Origin: Nepenthes gracilis
Taxonomy: Eukaryota; Streptophyta; Magnoliopsida; Caryophyllales; Nepenthaceae
Length of the DNA stretch: 64,000 nt
NCBI GenBank assembly: GCA_033239525.1
Contig: BSYO01000013.1
Location: 11,122,501-11,186,500, forward strand
Direction: 5' to 3'
Position numbers and translations under genes: made by a program. The notes below the pieces were generated by a model, which had not been told where the DNA came from, searched no databases, and worked only from the letters and a program-made list of their open reading frames with translations. This document shows positions 14,601 to 27,800 of the stretch, piece by piece (the first letter of the stretch is position 1; each line of letters starts with the position of its first letter).

Positions 14601-17600
14601 ATCAAATAAACTATCGAATGAAATCTCATTAATAAATTTCCAAGATGCTCGCTGTAGAAAGAGGGAGAGCACGTGCTACTTTTACTATCCATCGCCTCGC
14701 CGATCATTGCAATTTCCGAACCAGGTTCTGTGATCTCTCAAACCACATTGGCAATTGCTAATAGCTGGAGTGTAAGTGGTCCCCCCCACAGTCAACTAAT
14801 TAGACTGGCAAAGTTGTGCATTTTGTTAGTTCCATCCCTGACCTAAACAGAAGAAGATCAACTCAAGAATACCCACTGAGTACTACAGTCTTGCAAAGCT
14901 TGTCCAGAGGAGTTGGGCCTTTTCTACAATGCTAGTTCAGCAAGCCCAAGCTGTGAAGCAAGGCCTGACCATTCCACCACAAATAGTGTTATTGTGTCTG
15001 GCTTAGCTGTAAATCTGTTCCTGAGACTGCAAATCTGGAAGCGATTTTGAGGTACCAGAAAGTTAAGAAACCTCATCCGATTGAACATTCAGTGATTCCT
15101 ACACAAGCTAATGTCCTCTATCCAGGCTCATATATTAGACTAGAAGTTTTTTTTTTATTGGTAAGTAATATTAGACTAGAAGTATTTAGTTGCGTTTCAT
15201 GTTGTAGATGGGAAATCTTCCCTGGCTGGAGATTGGTCTTGCATTTTGGTCCATACGTTCAATTTTCAGTCTACAATTGAAGAAAACTTTTTCAAGGTAA
15301 GGAACCTTGTTACCAACTGTCTAATCCTTATGGCCTTAGCCCTATACTGTTTTCAGTCTAATTTTGAAGATAATTTTTTCAAGTTAAGGAACCTTGTGAC
15401 TACCTGTAATACTTGTGGTGTTATCCCTCATTCTGTTCTTACTCTAACAAGTACCGACCGTCTAATACTTTAAGTCCTTTTTTAGCTTACTAAGTGTCCA
15501 AACAATTTTAGACGTTATCACCTCATTTGATCTTCTATTAGTGCAACTTCCAAACGTTTACTAATGTTATCATTCTTTCTCTATTGGGAGGATTCCACTC
15601 ATTTATCATAGAATTTTTATCTTTGCAATGATTAATTTTTTTTAATATATTGTTTGATTGCCAAATATTCTAATCCATAGAGTATAGCAAACACTTGATG
15701 TAGTTATCTATTTCAACTGACCTAAATTAAATCTATGGGTCATGTCATTATTTATATTTTCAGTTTTTTAAACTATGGATCCAAGTTAACAAAATCTATC
15801 ACTTTTAGAAATATCTTGATTATTTATTTTAATTTATTCATTATTTTGTCTAGAATTATTAAAATTACATTTTACATATTTAGTTTACTTTTACTTACCT
15901 TAAGTCCTTTAGGTTGAAGAGTTTCAGTGCAATTTGCTAGTTTTATTTCTATACTTTGTTTTCTTTCATCTATTAAAACGTACTATCTACAAGTAACACA
16001 CCAAGGAACCTCATTTTGAATATTTCTTTTTTGTTCATCCATAACCAAGGTGAATAGGTGAGGATTTAAAGTAGACCCTTGATGCACACCTATATTAATA
16101 GGAAAATTCTGCGTTTTCTCCTATAGTCTTTACACTAGTCGTTATCCCTATATATATATATATTTGATTATATTTGTATATTTTTTTACTAAATTTTTCC
16201 TTCCCTAAAATCAATCATAAGACTTGTCTAGGCACTAGATCATTAAGTCTCTAGATCAATGAAGGCCATATGTAATTTTTTTTTTATCTTTCTAATTTCT
16301 CTGTTAATATTTTCAACTGATATATATCTTAAGTGGTCAACTGGCCTGGCATAAATCCAAATTAATTTTTAGATGTTTTTTTGGGGCCTGATTCTTTGTT
16401 CAATTACTCATTGCCAAAGTTTCATGATATGGCTCATTGCCTTAGCACCTCAATAATTTGTATATTTTTTAATGTCTCCTTTCTTTTTATAAATAAGAAA
16501 TATAATATTTCTTCTCTATTCATCTGGCATTTTCTTATTTCTTAAAATTATGTTAAATAAATTAGTTAACCGATTTGCTTTATACTTTCCAAAGTATTTG
16601 CAAACTTCAATTGATGCTTCATCATGTTATATTGATTTTCACTTTTTATTTTTGAAGTGTCATGCCATTATTTATATCTCTAGTTTCTTGAAGTATAGAT
16701 CAAAGATAATGAAATCTATTGCTTTTAGGATATCTTGATCATTGATGCTATTTTATTTATTATTCAGTTTTAAATTATTAAAATTACACTTTACATATTT
16801 GGTTTTACTTCTAGTTATCTTAAGCCATTTAGATTCAAAAGTCTTATTCTCACATGCTAATTTATCTGGCATTTTCTTATTTATTAAAATCATATGAAAT
16901 AAATTAGTCAACCAATTTGCTGCTACGTTTCTAAATATTTTTGAAACTTTAACAAGTACTTCATCTAGCCCTAGCAATATTTCTCTGTTTATTTTTTCAA
17001 GTACGTGTGCAACTTCTTGAACTTTGATTTCGTTTATCTCTTTATCTTTTTTAGTACTTTCCTCACTAACTTTTAGGCTTAATTCTTTTGTTATGTTTCA
17101 TTGATTACTAAAATTATTCAGCCACCTTTCCTTAAAGTCATCTTCTTTATTAATACTCAATTATCTTTTTCTTTTATAAATCTACTATATCATAGATCCT
17201 TACTCATTTCTTTTGCTTTAGCTAATTTGTACGTTTTTCTCTCCCTCCTTGGACCCTAAATATATAACACATTATATGCTTTAGGCCTAGTTTCACCGTT
17301 TTTTTGCTAGTTTTTCATTTCTTTATATATTTCAACATTTTCATTAGTTCTTTAAAATTGTCAAGTCTTATAACACTTTCTTTTTGTTTTTACTGCTTTA
17401 GGAGTTCTTCGTCCCACCACTAACTTAAGTCTGCACTAACTCTTTTTCCTTCGTATTCTCCTAATACTTCCTTTGCTATGATTTGTCATTTTATGCCATG
17501 CATTATTTATATATTCCTTGTCATTGAATACTCGATTGCCATTTTAGTATTTTATCTCTAATTTGTGCTATATTTTCTCCCTTTAAACTCCACAATCTCA

Positions 17601-18839
17601 TTTGTTAATATTTAGGAGTTTCTATGTTGCTCTTGCTTTTTATTTCTTCCATCTAATATTAGAACCCTACGCTGAGTAAGATTGTTCTTGGGAATGATTT
17701 TACAATCTTCGCAACACAACCTCTTTGATTTTCTATTTAAAAAGAAATTTATTTGACTGTTATTAGGTCCATTTTTTAAAGTTTTGGACAGTTCAACTCT
17801 TTTCCTTAAGTATTAAGTATTGCGTAGTTGTTAGAGAAGTCAAACTTTAAAATCTTAACCCTCAAATTATTTCTATCTCCAAAACTAAACCACTCATGCA
17901 CCTTTCAAAACCCTCATTATGCTTTCTTGTATGACCATTGTCGTCTAGAAACTTTTTCATCTCCATCCATTCTCAACATTACACTATTTAGACCTTCCCA
18001 AAATTTTCTTTTAATATTCTCTCATAATTCTATTCATGGGGCGTAGGCACTAACAACATTTATTGTTTGTAATCCTTAGACCAGTTTAATGTATATTATT
18101 TTGTCTTCTATTTGAACATCTATTACATTATATTTTAAAGTGTTATCTACTATAGTACCTATCTGATTTTCTTTTTATTGTTTCTTGTGTACTACAGCTT
18201 ATGACCCTTTTTTTCAATTTCTCTTGATTTTCCTCCTACTCATCTAGTTTGAATGTAAGTATATTATATTAAATTTTCTTCTAATTATAATATCTACTAC
18301 CTCTATACTTTTTCGATAAGGTTCCTATATATTCAGTCGCTTGTCTAATTTTATTTTCTTGACTAATTTCTTGACATGTCTTCTTTTCCATATTTTACTC
18401 TTAAGATCGAGTGGGAGGACGATGTATCGCAGAATGGCCATGATCTAAAACAAGTTTGTCCATAAAAGATCTGACACATTTTTATACTGCCTGTTAGCTA
18501 TCTAACATTACCCTCCTTCAATGATTGAGTTGGGAAAAAAACTTTGTAAAAATAATTTATATATAATATATGTATTAAAATAAATGGACAAAAAAAATTA
18601 TAAAATTAGATCTATGTTCATTCTTCAAGTAGTCCAAGTCAATCTTAAACATGACAATCTCATATCATTGCAAGTCTACAGCAAAGAAAAAATCATTAAA
18701 TCAAAGATAATCTTAATCAAAAGGGCTGAGGGCCAATAAAACATAAACAAACTATGAATTGCAATTGTTGGCTATTTGTTAAGAAAAACCTAAGTGGCCT
18801 TTGGTTAGCAAATGAATAGAATACCATCACAAATGATGC

Positions 18840-18877
<38 letters not shown>

Positions 18878-21800
18878 CAGATTAGGAATCAGACAAATTT
18901 GTGCAAGATATTACCAAATCAAAGAAAACCTCAAATACTCTCAAAGATAGGCTGATAGAGAGTGGGAGGGAGAGAATGACATCACCTGAACTGGATCCAG
19001 AGAGGGGAGTGATAAAGAGTGGGAGGGAGAAAATGATATTACCTGGACTGGATCCAGAGAGGGGAGTAATGCTGGAAGAAATAAAGATACAACAAAACAA
19101 ATGGAAAAACTAACAAAGTAAGAAAACTGAGGTAAAGGAGAATGAGCCAAACAGTGGAGAAAGGAAAGCAAAAAAAAATGGTTAAAATGACTGGTGAACC
19201 TTCTGCAATAGTGTAAAACAGAAAAGAAAATAACGAAGATTGATTGCATTACTACAGATAACAAAATAGTATTTGGGAAATCACTCAACATTTGTGGTTT
19301 ACTAAGGGACTCACTTGTATAAGAGTTGGGATTCACTAGCCAACAGAGAATCATTGTACTCTTAAAAGTCTGTTTAAGGACTCTCCTACCTAAGTATTAG
19401 GACTCACCAACTAGAAAGCTATCATATTATTAGGTAAGATGGAGCTTAAAACCTTAATCTTTTCTTCATTTCTTCTCTTTTGTCTGTGTACAAATGAGAA
19501 CAAACTCTAAATATAATGGGAAAGGAGGGAGGAAGGTAGCTTAAACCACATTAATTTTTTTTTTTTGGGGTGGTGGAGGGGGGCGGTTGAGGCTCTTCAA
19601 GAGAGCCTCAGAATTTTCCCTCTATTGCTTCTCCTTAATGTCCTTGAGCTTCCATTCTCTACAAACCACCACCTTGGAATCTTAATGTCTTTGAGTTTGA
19701 GCCCATTAATGGCTTTATGGCACATGGCTGTATGGCGAAATTGGAAATTGCTCCTTATTTATGACTGCATTAGGGAGAGAGGAATCATAGGTCCCTCTGG
19801 CTCTACTGCTGGATAGATGCCAATGAAAATAGTGAGCTTTAGATTTGATTTTGCAGATAGACAGAGGGAGGGGGAATTCTGCCCTTGCTTCTCCCCTCTG
19901 GTTGAATTCTCTTGGTCTACCCACCTTTCTACCCTTATTCTTCTCCCTTCCCTACCTTCTCTTACGAGGCCTCCTCTCCTCATCCTCTTGCTTCCCATCC
20001 TATGTTGGGAAGACAGAGTTGGACTTTCTGAAGAATTTATAATGGTATCTTGTCTGTTAAGAAAATAAATATCTCCCAGATACAGATACAAGACACTTTG
20101 GGCCTGGTAAAGTAGTTTATATGTTGCTAGTTAATGATGAGATGGTCACAAAGATTTGACCTTTTACTTAGTTTATCGTAGAAAAGAATGTTAAGAGAAT
20201 TTGAGCTTTGCTCAATTTATTTGAATGGTATACCAATCTTGTACTTGAGCATAGATTTTCGAAGCTTGTGGCTCATACTTTCTCGATTTAATCATATGGG
20301 AATACAAGTTTGAATTCTCAAACATGGGTCGACTAGTAACAACACTATGCCCTGTTTTTGGAGTGGATGTTGCCTTCACAAGCTTTACACCCTTACTTCT
20401 CATTATCTCATATGAATAATTTCTATGTGGTTCACTTGGTTCTTTTATTTAATTCATCCCCTGTGTTTGAGTAAAGCCTTGAAAGAAGTGGTGACATCTT
20501 GTTTTCTTTTTATCTGCTCTCTAATTTTTCCATCACTAATTTGTTTAAATTTCCTGACTAGTCTTTTCTAATGTGGTTTGATTTGGTCTTGGTGCTTGAT
20601 AATGTACCTAAATGTTCAGGCCATGTTCAATTGTGGAAAACTTGGGTGGTTTTCCTGAAAATATTCCAGGAAAATAAAATTTTGGAGTTTTTGATCAATT
20701 TTGTCAATGTTCTCCATTTTTCCAAATTTGTACCCAGTATTGGAGAACTCACAAAACAAGAAAATGATATTTTTCAGAATTTTCCATGACTTGCAATTAG
20801 CTTTTTTCTATAAGGTTTTGAATGTGGCTAATATATCAATTTTTTGAGAACTTGCGACGGTAGAAACATTGTTTTATAGACTTATAAATATAAACACATG
20901 TCAAGTTTGATCTAATAGTATATGTCCTAACTCCTAAGGCAATTTCAATTAATTTACTAATTGATTTTGTTTGCATTTTGTTCTTTTTCCTTTAAGAATT
21001 ACACATCAATTTTATGGGAATTTTTACTCCCTACAAATGATATTCTCTTACATGTTGGGAGATATGGTAATGTCGCTTGATATAAAGGTCCAAAGGCAAT
21101 CCTCACAATAACAATTAAGTTACCATCCAAAGGATCATACAACGAACTTAATGACATTTTTGATGACAGAGTTGAACTAGTTCTATCGTTTATAGTTTAA
21201 AGTGTTATTTTTGTAAATAATTAGTGTGTCAAGTTTCTGGCAACTAAGTACCAAAAGAGGTGCATCAAGTTTCTAACCAAGTTATCACTAGTTGAATTCC
21301 AGTAGGTAGTTATTATAACTGAATATTCCTAGTAGTGCATCCCCTAAAATTTTGTCATCAGCTAGACAAAGTTTGTAAATTTGGTGTAACTCAACTTGTT
21401 AAGCATCTTAAGCTGAGCTTGAAAAACCTTAACTAACAAAAAATAAAAATAAAAATAAAAAAAGGAATTCTGAGTAACTTAGTTTGTCTAACAGTCTTAG
21501 TCAATGCGTTGCTAATAATTATAAATAACTGTCAACTTGTAGAAATGGATACATTTTCAACACAATCACATGAACAAGTTTTACGAAAATCAATGAAAAG
21601 GAAAAGAAAACTGGGACGGTCAAATTGGGAATAGTTTTTTAAACTTAGCTGGTGCTCAATCTCTCAACTTTAGACAGCTTCTAGACCAAGGTTTTATGTT
21701 TGAACATGAATATTATTAGCCCCCCCCCCCCCCTCCCCACCCCGACTAAAAAAACTTAATCTATGTTCTGAATATGTTTGTGCTTATAATAAATTGTACC

Positions 21801-24800
21801 TGGTTTGAGGTGGTGATGTTTACTTGCAGTATTAAAATATCAGCATGAGGAAGCAAAGAGGGCCATCATAAGGCTGGAGCAGGGTGCCCATTCTTATATG
21901 CAGAGAGCCATGGCATCTCATGGAGCATTCGCTGTTTTCTATGGCCGCCATTCGAAACACTATATCAAGAAACCTGAGGTACTTGATGTCTCTACATGAT
22001 TCGTTCCTTCTGTCATGTAAAGACAGCAACTAATGTGAATTAAAGATTGTCCTCAGTTGATTTACGTAAATTTCCTTACATTCTTGTGTTTGATCTATGC
22101 TGGGTTTCTGAATTGCTATTTTTTGTACTTAAGTATTTTTCTTTAAAAACCACCCTTGGAACTATTTGAACTCTTAGGTTTTACTTGGGAGAGCAACCGA
22201 TGATGTTACTGTTGACATTGACCTTGGCAGAGAAGGGCGTGCAAATAAAATATCGAGGCGGCAGGTGAGGATTGTGGTACCTTTTTTTATATCAAGATTC
22301 AAGGCATTTGTTCTTCACATTGTTGTTTTCTTTTGTTGTCTGCTGATCATATACTTCCTTCTGTCCTTCCTTCCTGCTCCCCCATCCCTCCCTCCACAGT
22401 TTTGTGTGCTTTGGTTTGTTCCATGCTAGGATTTGCAGAGATGATTTAATATGCATCTACATTGATGATTTGCATTTTTGTGTTTTGTTAAAACCTTGGA
22501 CCAATGGACTGTACAAAGTGGGTATAGATTTAAGCCATGCAGCCAACCCATTTAGGATCCCTTATATTAATCCCTTTTTCTCAGCAACCAATCTTCTCAT
22601 TTACGATCAATATTTTCTAGAGCCTTTCTATTAAAGAGAGTATTCATACTCATTGTGTCATTTATCTGAAAACAGAGGATAGAGGGCCATCCTCTGCACT
22701 CATACTGATGATAATTTAACTCCGTGAGGTTTCTTGAAATGCCAACTCAGCATGTTCACACTCTAAGATGTTTTTTCATATTGAATGTTCTGTTGTAATT
22801 GGCACAAACTTTCAGTAGAGTCTACAATGGTATTATCTGGTTTGTGCTCGTTGAAATTTTCCTTCTTTCTGCGATTCACAAAGTCCTGGTGGATTCAAAT
22901 CAAAAGGGTGGCTCACCCCTATGTTCCCTTTCAACTTCACTGTGTCGTGACTACGTGTTGATAAAATGGGAAAGATAAGCATGATGAGGTGTTTTGTTCA
23001 GGAAGTGGACATTTATTTTTGGATGGACTAGAAAGGAAAGTGAGATGCAAATGGGATCAAGAGTCTTTTGTATTTATTCCTTGGAAGCAACCGTAAGATG
23101 TGGCAAATGGTGAACATTTGGCCATGACAAAGAGAAAAAAATACATGGGATAATGCTTAAAATGTTGACCGTGTACCTATCTTGGATGCCAACTTCCCTC
23201 AGAAATTTTGAAATATTATAGAAATTAATGTAGGTGAAGTATGGTATCAAATATCAGCCTCTTTTCAATATATCAGTCTTGGGCTTCCTTAATACTGTAT
23301 TCTCGATACCATAGCAAAATAGGACCGATATTTAAAAATAGGCCAATATATCTGATATATTGGCCGATATTTTCCTATTTACTTATGATTTGCGAATTAT
23401 TTTTGTTTTTTCATATATTTGATATCGATATATATTATTTGATATTCCAAATACAAATATGGTGGAGACCGATACCAATATTTTCATCCATGAGGGGAAT
23501 GAGGTGGTGATAGTATGTCAAGTATGAAAACTACCTCTTAAATTGGTATTGGCAGACCATATTTTTAAATTGTGGTAATGGTTGCAGTGTCACTGCTTGC
23601 CTTGGGCATACAAGTCATTGCGACTATGAACAGGCAATGACTAGATTGTTGACCTTCAAACGTAGAATGTCAGGATTTTGAGTAATAGACAACAATTCTA
23701 AGACACTTGAGGAACTTTAGTGATAATTTTTGGACAATTTGATGTTTGTAATATGATAAATTTTTATTTTCAAGTATTTTTAATCAAAATTTAAATTATG
23801 CCAGCTAGATACATATTAATTATATGTTAATCTCAGATGCATGAATATTACATATATTAGTATAAATGATAAAAATCTTGTGTCATATAAATAAATAACT
23901 AATATTGCACGAGCATATATAAGAAACTATATAGTGAGTTGATGCTTAAATATGTTTATTGAAAATACATTTTAAATAATGAAAGTGAAAATGATACTAA
24001 CGTCTAATAATGAAGAAGGATTATAAACCTACTGCCATACTTACAAGATCAATGTTCTCATTAATTCTTCTCACTTTTGACCATCATAAGGAGTGTCTTG
24101 GAGGATACTTATATACTTTTTCAGTCTCCAGATTTATACTTTCTCAGTCTCCAGATTTTGTGTTTGCCAGTAGTTCTCCCCCACTTTGTAGAAATAAGGA
24201 TTAATGTTGAAGAAAAGATGAACCCTCACATCCAGCTGAGTCTGGTTTGCATTTTGCCCCATTCCCAACTATCATGTTGCATTCTATGATATGTAATTTT
24301 GTCAAATAGTTCACCATAAGTATTAGAATAATAATATTGCTCTCGCATAGGGGGATCATTGCCTTGTAAGACTAGATATTTAAATTGCTCGTGCCCAAAT
24401 TTATAATTAGTGGTAGAAGTTATCTTTAGTTAATGTATCATTGGAGTAACTCCTATGGTCAATACAATGATCATGATATACAATTTCATTTTTTTTTACC
24501 TTTTGAACTGGGACTACGGCCATGTCTCCTGTGATACTGATATGGTTCTTCTTGAGGAAGACAGCTAAGATTTACAAGATCATTGAGGAATGCTCAGTTA
24601 TAAAAATGTACATCTTCTGAGTCATATGTTCTACCAAAAAAATGAACCTTCCATATCAATATTGCTGCCATTACCTCCATTATGACATTGCAAAATTGAT
24701 ATAAATTGCTAGCATCATCATCATCTTCATGGGCTACAGATTCTCAAGTTGCCTACGGATTCCCAAAGTTCTCAACCTCTTCATTTGCATCTTTGATTCA

Positions 24801-27800
24801 ACCAATCAAGTAAGGTCATCATTTCTCAAGTTGCCTATGGATTCCCAAAATTCTCAACCTCTTCATTTGCATCTGTGATTTAACCAATTAAGTATGGTCA
24901 TCATCAAGTAGAGTAGTCCCCTCTTTTCCAGTCTGGGTGACAAAACACCTCTATCCTGAAAAAATGTGATCCAAATTATTTGGTTTGAATTTGTCATTTA
25001 ACATTTTTTTTTGTCCCTTTCTTGCTAGATTCCTTAATTTCAGTCTTATTTTGTAATGCGTAAAGACTAATGGGTCCAATTTTTTGATCGTCAATCTACT
25101 CCTTATTCAAAACTCAAAGCAGGTGTGATTTTATTCAAAACTCGATAATAATCTTACTAAGTTGGAGCACCTTCCTATAAAATATCCACCTCTCAGCTGA
25201 ATTGTATGAATAATTATTAGGGTGAAAGTCAACAAGGCAAGAATCGGATATTCTAAAATTTTCAGGATAATAGGCTGATCATATTTCAAATAGAATATCT
25301 AGATTTGTACTATTGATAGCTCGTGGGCTAGAGTAGTCCCAAAACTAACCTCTTTGTGCTACAAAAGTGTCAAATATTTATTTAAAATTTTCCATTACAT
25401 AGGAAATTTTCATATTACATAATGTCTGTCTGACTAGCAGTAATGGACTTGTTTCATTGCTGGAATTTTCTTATCAATTTTGGTTAGTTGTTGTATTGCA
25501 TCTTTAACCCTTAGAATGACAAAATCTCTAACAATACGTGAACCTTTTGTATAGTTGAAAATAGCCTTAATAATGAAACAATAGGCATAAAAATTAGATG
25601 AGATTTTAGTACGCAATTTAACAATCAAATTAGAACTTGAAACTTAACTCATCAACTTTATGAAAATCATGATGCAATTAAAAATTCCATGGTTGATCAG
25701 TTACTTTCCAATAATGCTGATAATATTAACAATTGCTCATAATGGCTAGTCTAGCTACCTTCATCTCCTCATAAATGAAACTTGTGTGATTATTAAAGAT
25801 GAGCAGAAAACCCCACACTAGGGTTAGTTATATTTTCACACACACACATGTATAGGGTTATTTGAAAAACATAAAAAATACTAAACTACACATACAAAGA
25901 ATATACTATAGCATATCCTAAAGTATATTCAATAATATATTCAGGCATATTCTAACACCCTCAATTTTTTTGCATAGATATTAGTTATGCCCAACTTATT
26001 ATAAATGTATATAACTTAAACTCCGGTTAAAGATTTGGTGAAAATATCAGCTAGCTGATCTTCCATCCTCTCATAACGAATGTGAATTATGCTTTGTTGG
26101 AGCTTCTCACCAATAAAGTGACAATTTATTTTAATATATAGTCACAAAGCACGAAGTCGGATCCTCTATGTAAAACCCTCCATACTCCCCACAAACTATA
26201 CGGACTAGCTATGCCTTAACCTCCACGCTTTATATGTTAAGCATAGTAAATTCTGCCTTACAATCATTTAGTCGTACAAAAATATATATTTTTTTATTTC
26301 ATCCATTATGTGGAATATTTCTATTGATTTGAGTGTCTTAGGAGTCCCCAGGAGAATCTTCATGGGATTTTTTTCACCTCTTGTGGTGTGTAAGAAATTG
26401 ATTCGAGATTTCATCACGCTCAGGTGTGGATTGTTAATGGGTTTGGGTCTAATTGTTTTTCCAAGTATCCATCAAAGAACATAACATACAAGAAAACAAT
26501 CTCACTTAACAAATAGGGTATGTAACAAAATATACATTGAATGATGGGTGGGTCAGCGACAATCAAAGAACAGTTAATAGTATTCGATTAATAAAATAAC
26601 AAACTATCAACATTATATCATTTAAGAGGCATTTAGTACTCGAGAGCTTTGGCAACCCCCATCAAAAGCCTATTATTCTTTTCAGCCACTCCATTCTATT
26701 GAAATTTATCAAGATAAGATGACTCAAGAAAAATCTCATGTTGGGATAGAAATACTAAAGAAGCAAAAAATATTCACGTCCATTGTCACCTTACAAAGCA
26801 CATATAGGACTGGAGAATTGGGTCTTAATTTTAGCATAGGATACACAGAAAATAGAGTATATTCCAGATGGGTTTTTTATCAATTATAGTTAGGTAACTC
26901 ATAAATAGTAATTAATAAAGTAACAAAACAATGAAGTTCTATTTTGGACGAAACTCGAGAAGGTCCACACACGTTTGTGTGTGCTAACTCAAAAGGAGTA
27001 GAAGTGTGTGGATTTATGCTAGGAGAATAGGACTTGTAATAGTACTTGGCAAATTGACATGACTCACAAAACAAGACGGCAACAAATGTCAGAGTGGAAA
27101 ATAATTTTTTCAGACTAGAAGGAGTTAAATGACTCAATTTGCAGTAAAGTTCAAGAGGGGCAAAAATGGCACTAGAATTGCCAAGAGGATTGAGTTCTGT
27201 ATCGAACAAATAGAGGCTTTCTAAGTTGCGATGACTTCTACCAAAAACTCTCATTGTCATAAGGTCCTAAAATGTACAATGGGTCGAGAAGAATACTGCG
27301 CAATAATTGTAATGTTGAGTAAACGTATTAACTAATAGCAGATTGAATAGAAATTGGGCAAGTAAAGAACATATTGGAGATGCCAAGTCCATGTTAGAAA
27401 AGTATAGCCAACACCTTCAACTTCAAAAGAGGATCCATCAACTAAAATAATGCCAGGAATAATGGAACATATTCAATAATCAGTTAATATACATTTGAAT
27501 CTGGTCATATGATCATAGGCACTAGAGTCAATATCCCAAACTCGAGAGGATGCAAAGAGACAGGCAATGGATTGAACAAGAGTAGTAATAATATGATTAG
27601 GAGTTGTAGCAAGTCTCTCATGTAACTGGTACACCTATTTCTTGTACAACCAGTTCTACCAAAGTGAAAACAAGTCAGTTTACCTCTCACACACCAACTT
27701 CATCAAATACACATCCAATATCCATGAGAGAGATAATTGACTGTTAAATTCTCACACCCACAGAACCAGTTTTGTATGGTCTTTCATCATGTCAGATTTG

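Larger units (their letters stand above)
12408..21829 (+). other. Intron 3 of the MCRS1-like gene (9.4 kb)
   Basis: Contains an antisense LINE (about 15.64-18.42 kb), GA microsatellites (14,256-14,275; 18,842-18,875), a 57-bp tandem repeat (18,961-19,074) and poly-C at 21,721-21,743. It also has a GATATNGGCCGATA-rich patch at about 12,650-12,730. A purine-rich piece at 13,880-14,360 includes a TATA-like TCTATATATATGC and may be a worn LTR. The rest (12,740-13,870; 14,640-15,630; 18,430-18,840; 19,110-21,720) holds nothing I can identify. Confidence 0.7.

Noticed and set aside
18961..19074. Tandem repeat considered as CRISPR-like
   Set aside because: Head-to-tail units without spacers, in a plant nuclear context; the same applies to the 82-, 89- and 96-bp repeats.
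18882..19354. Overlapping frames with repeated PSLDPVQV / DPERGV units
   Set aside because: Produced by the 57-bp tandem repeat whose period is a multiple of three; no family and no splice context.
19582..19612. GAGGCTCT...AGAGCCTC hairpin as an RNA gene or terminator
   Set aside because: Only an 8-bp stem in an intron, with no precursor-like extension that I can pair.
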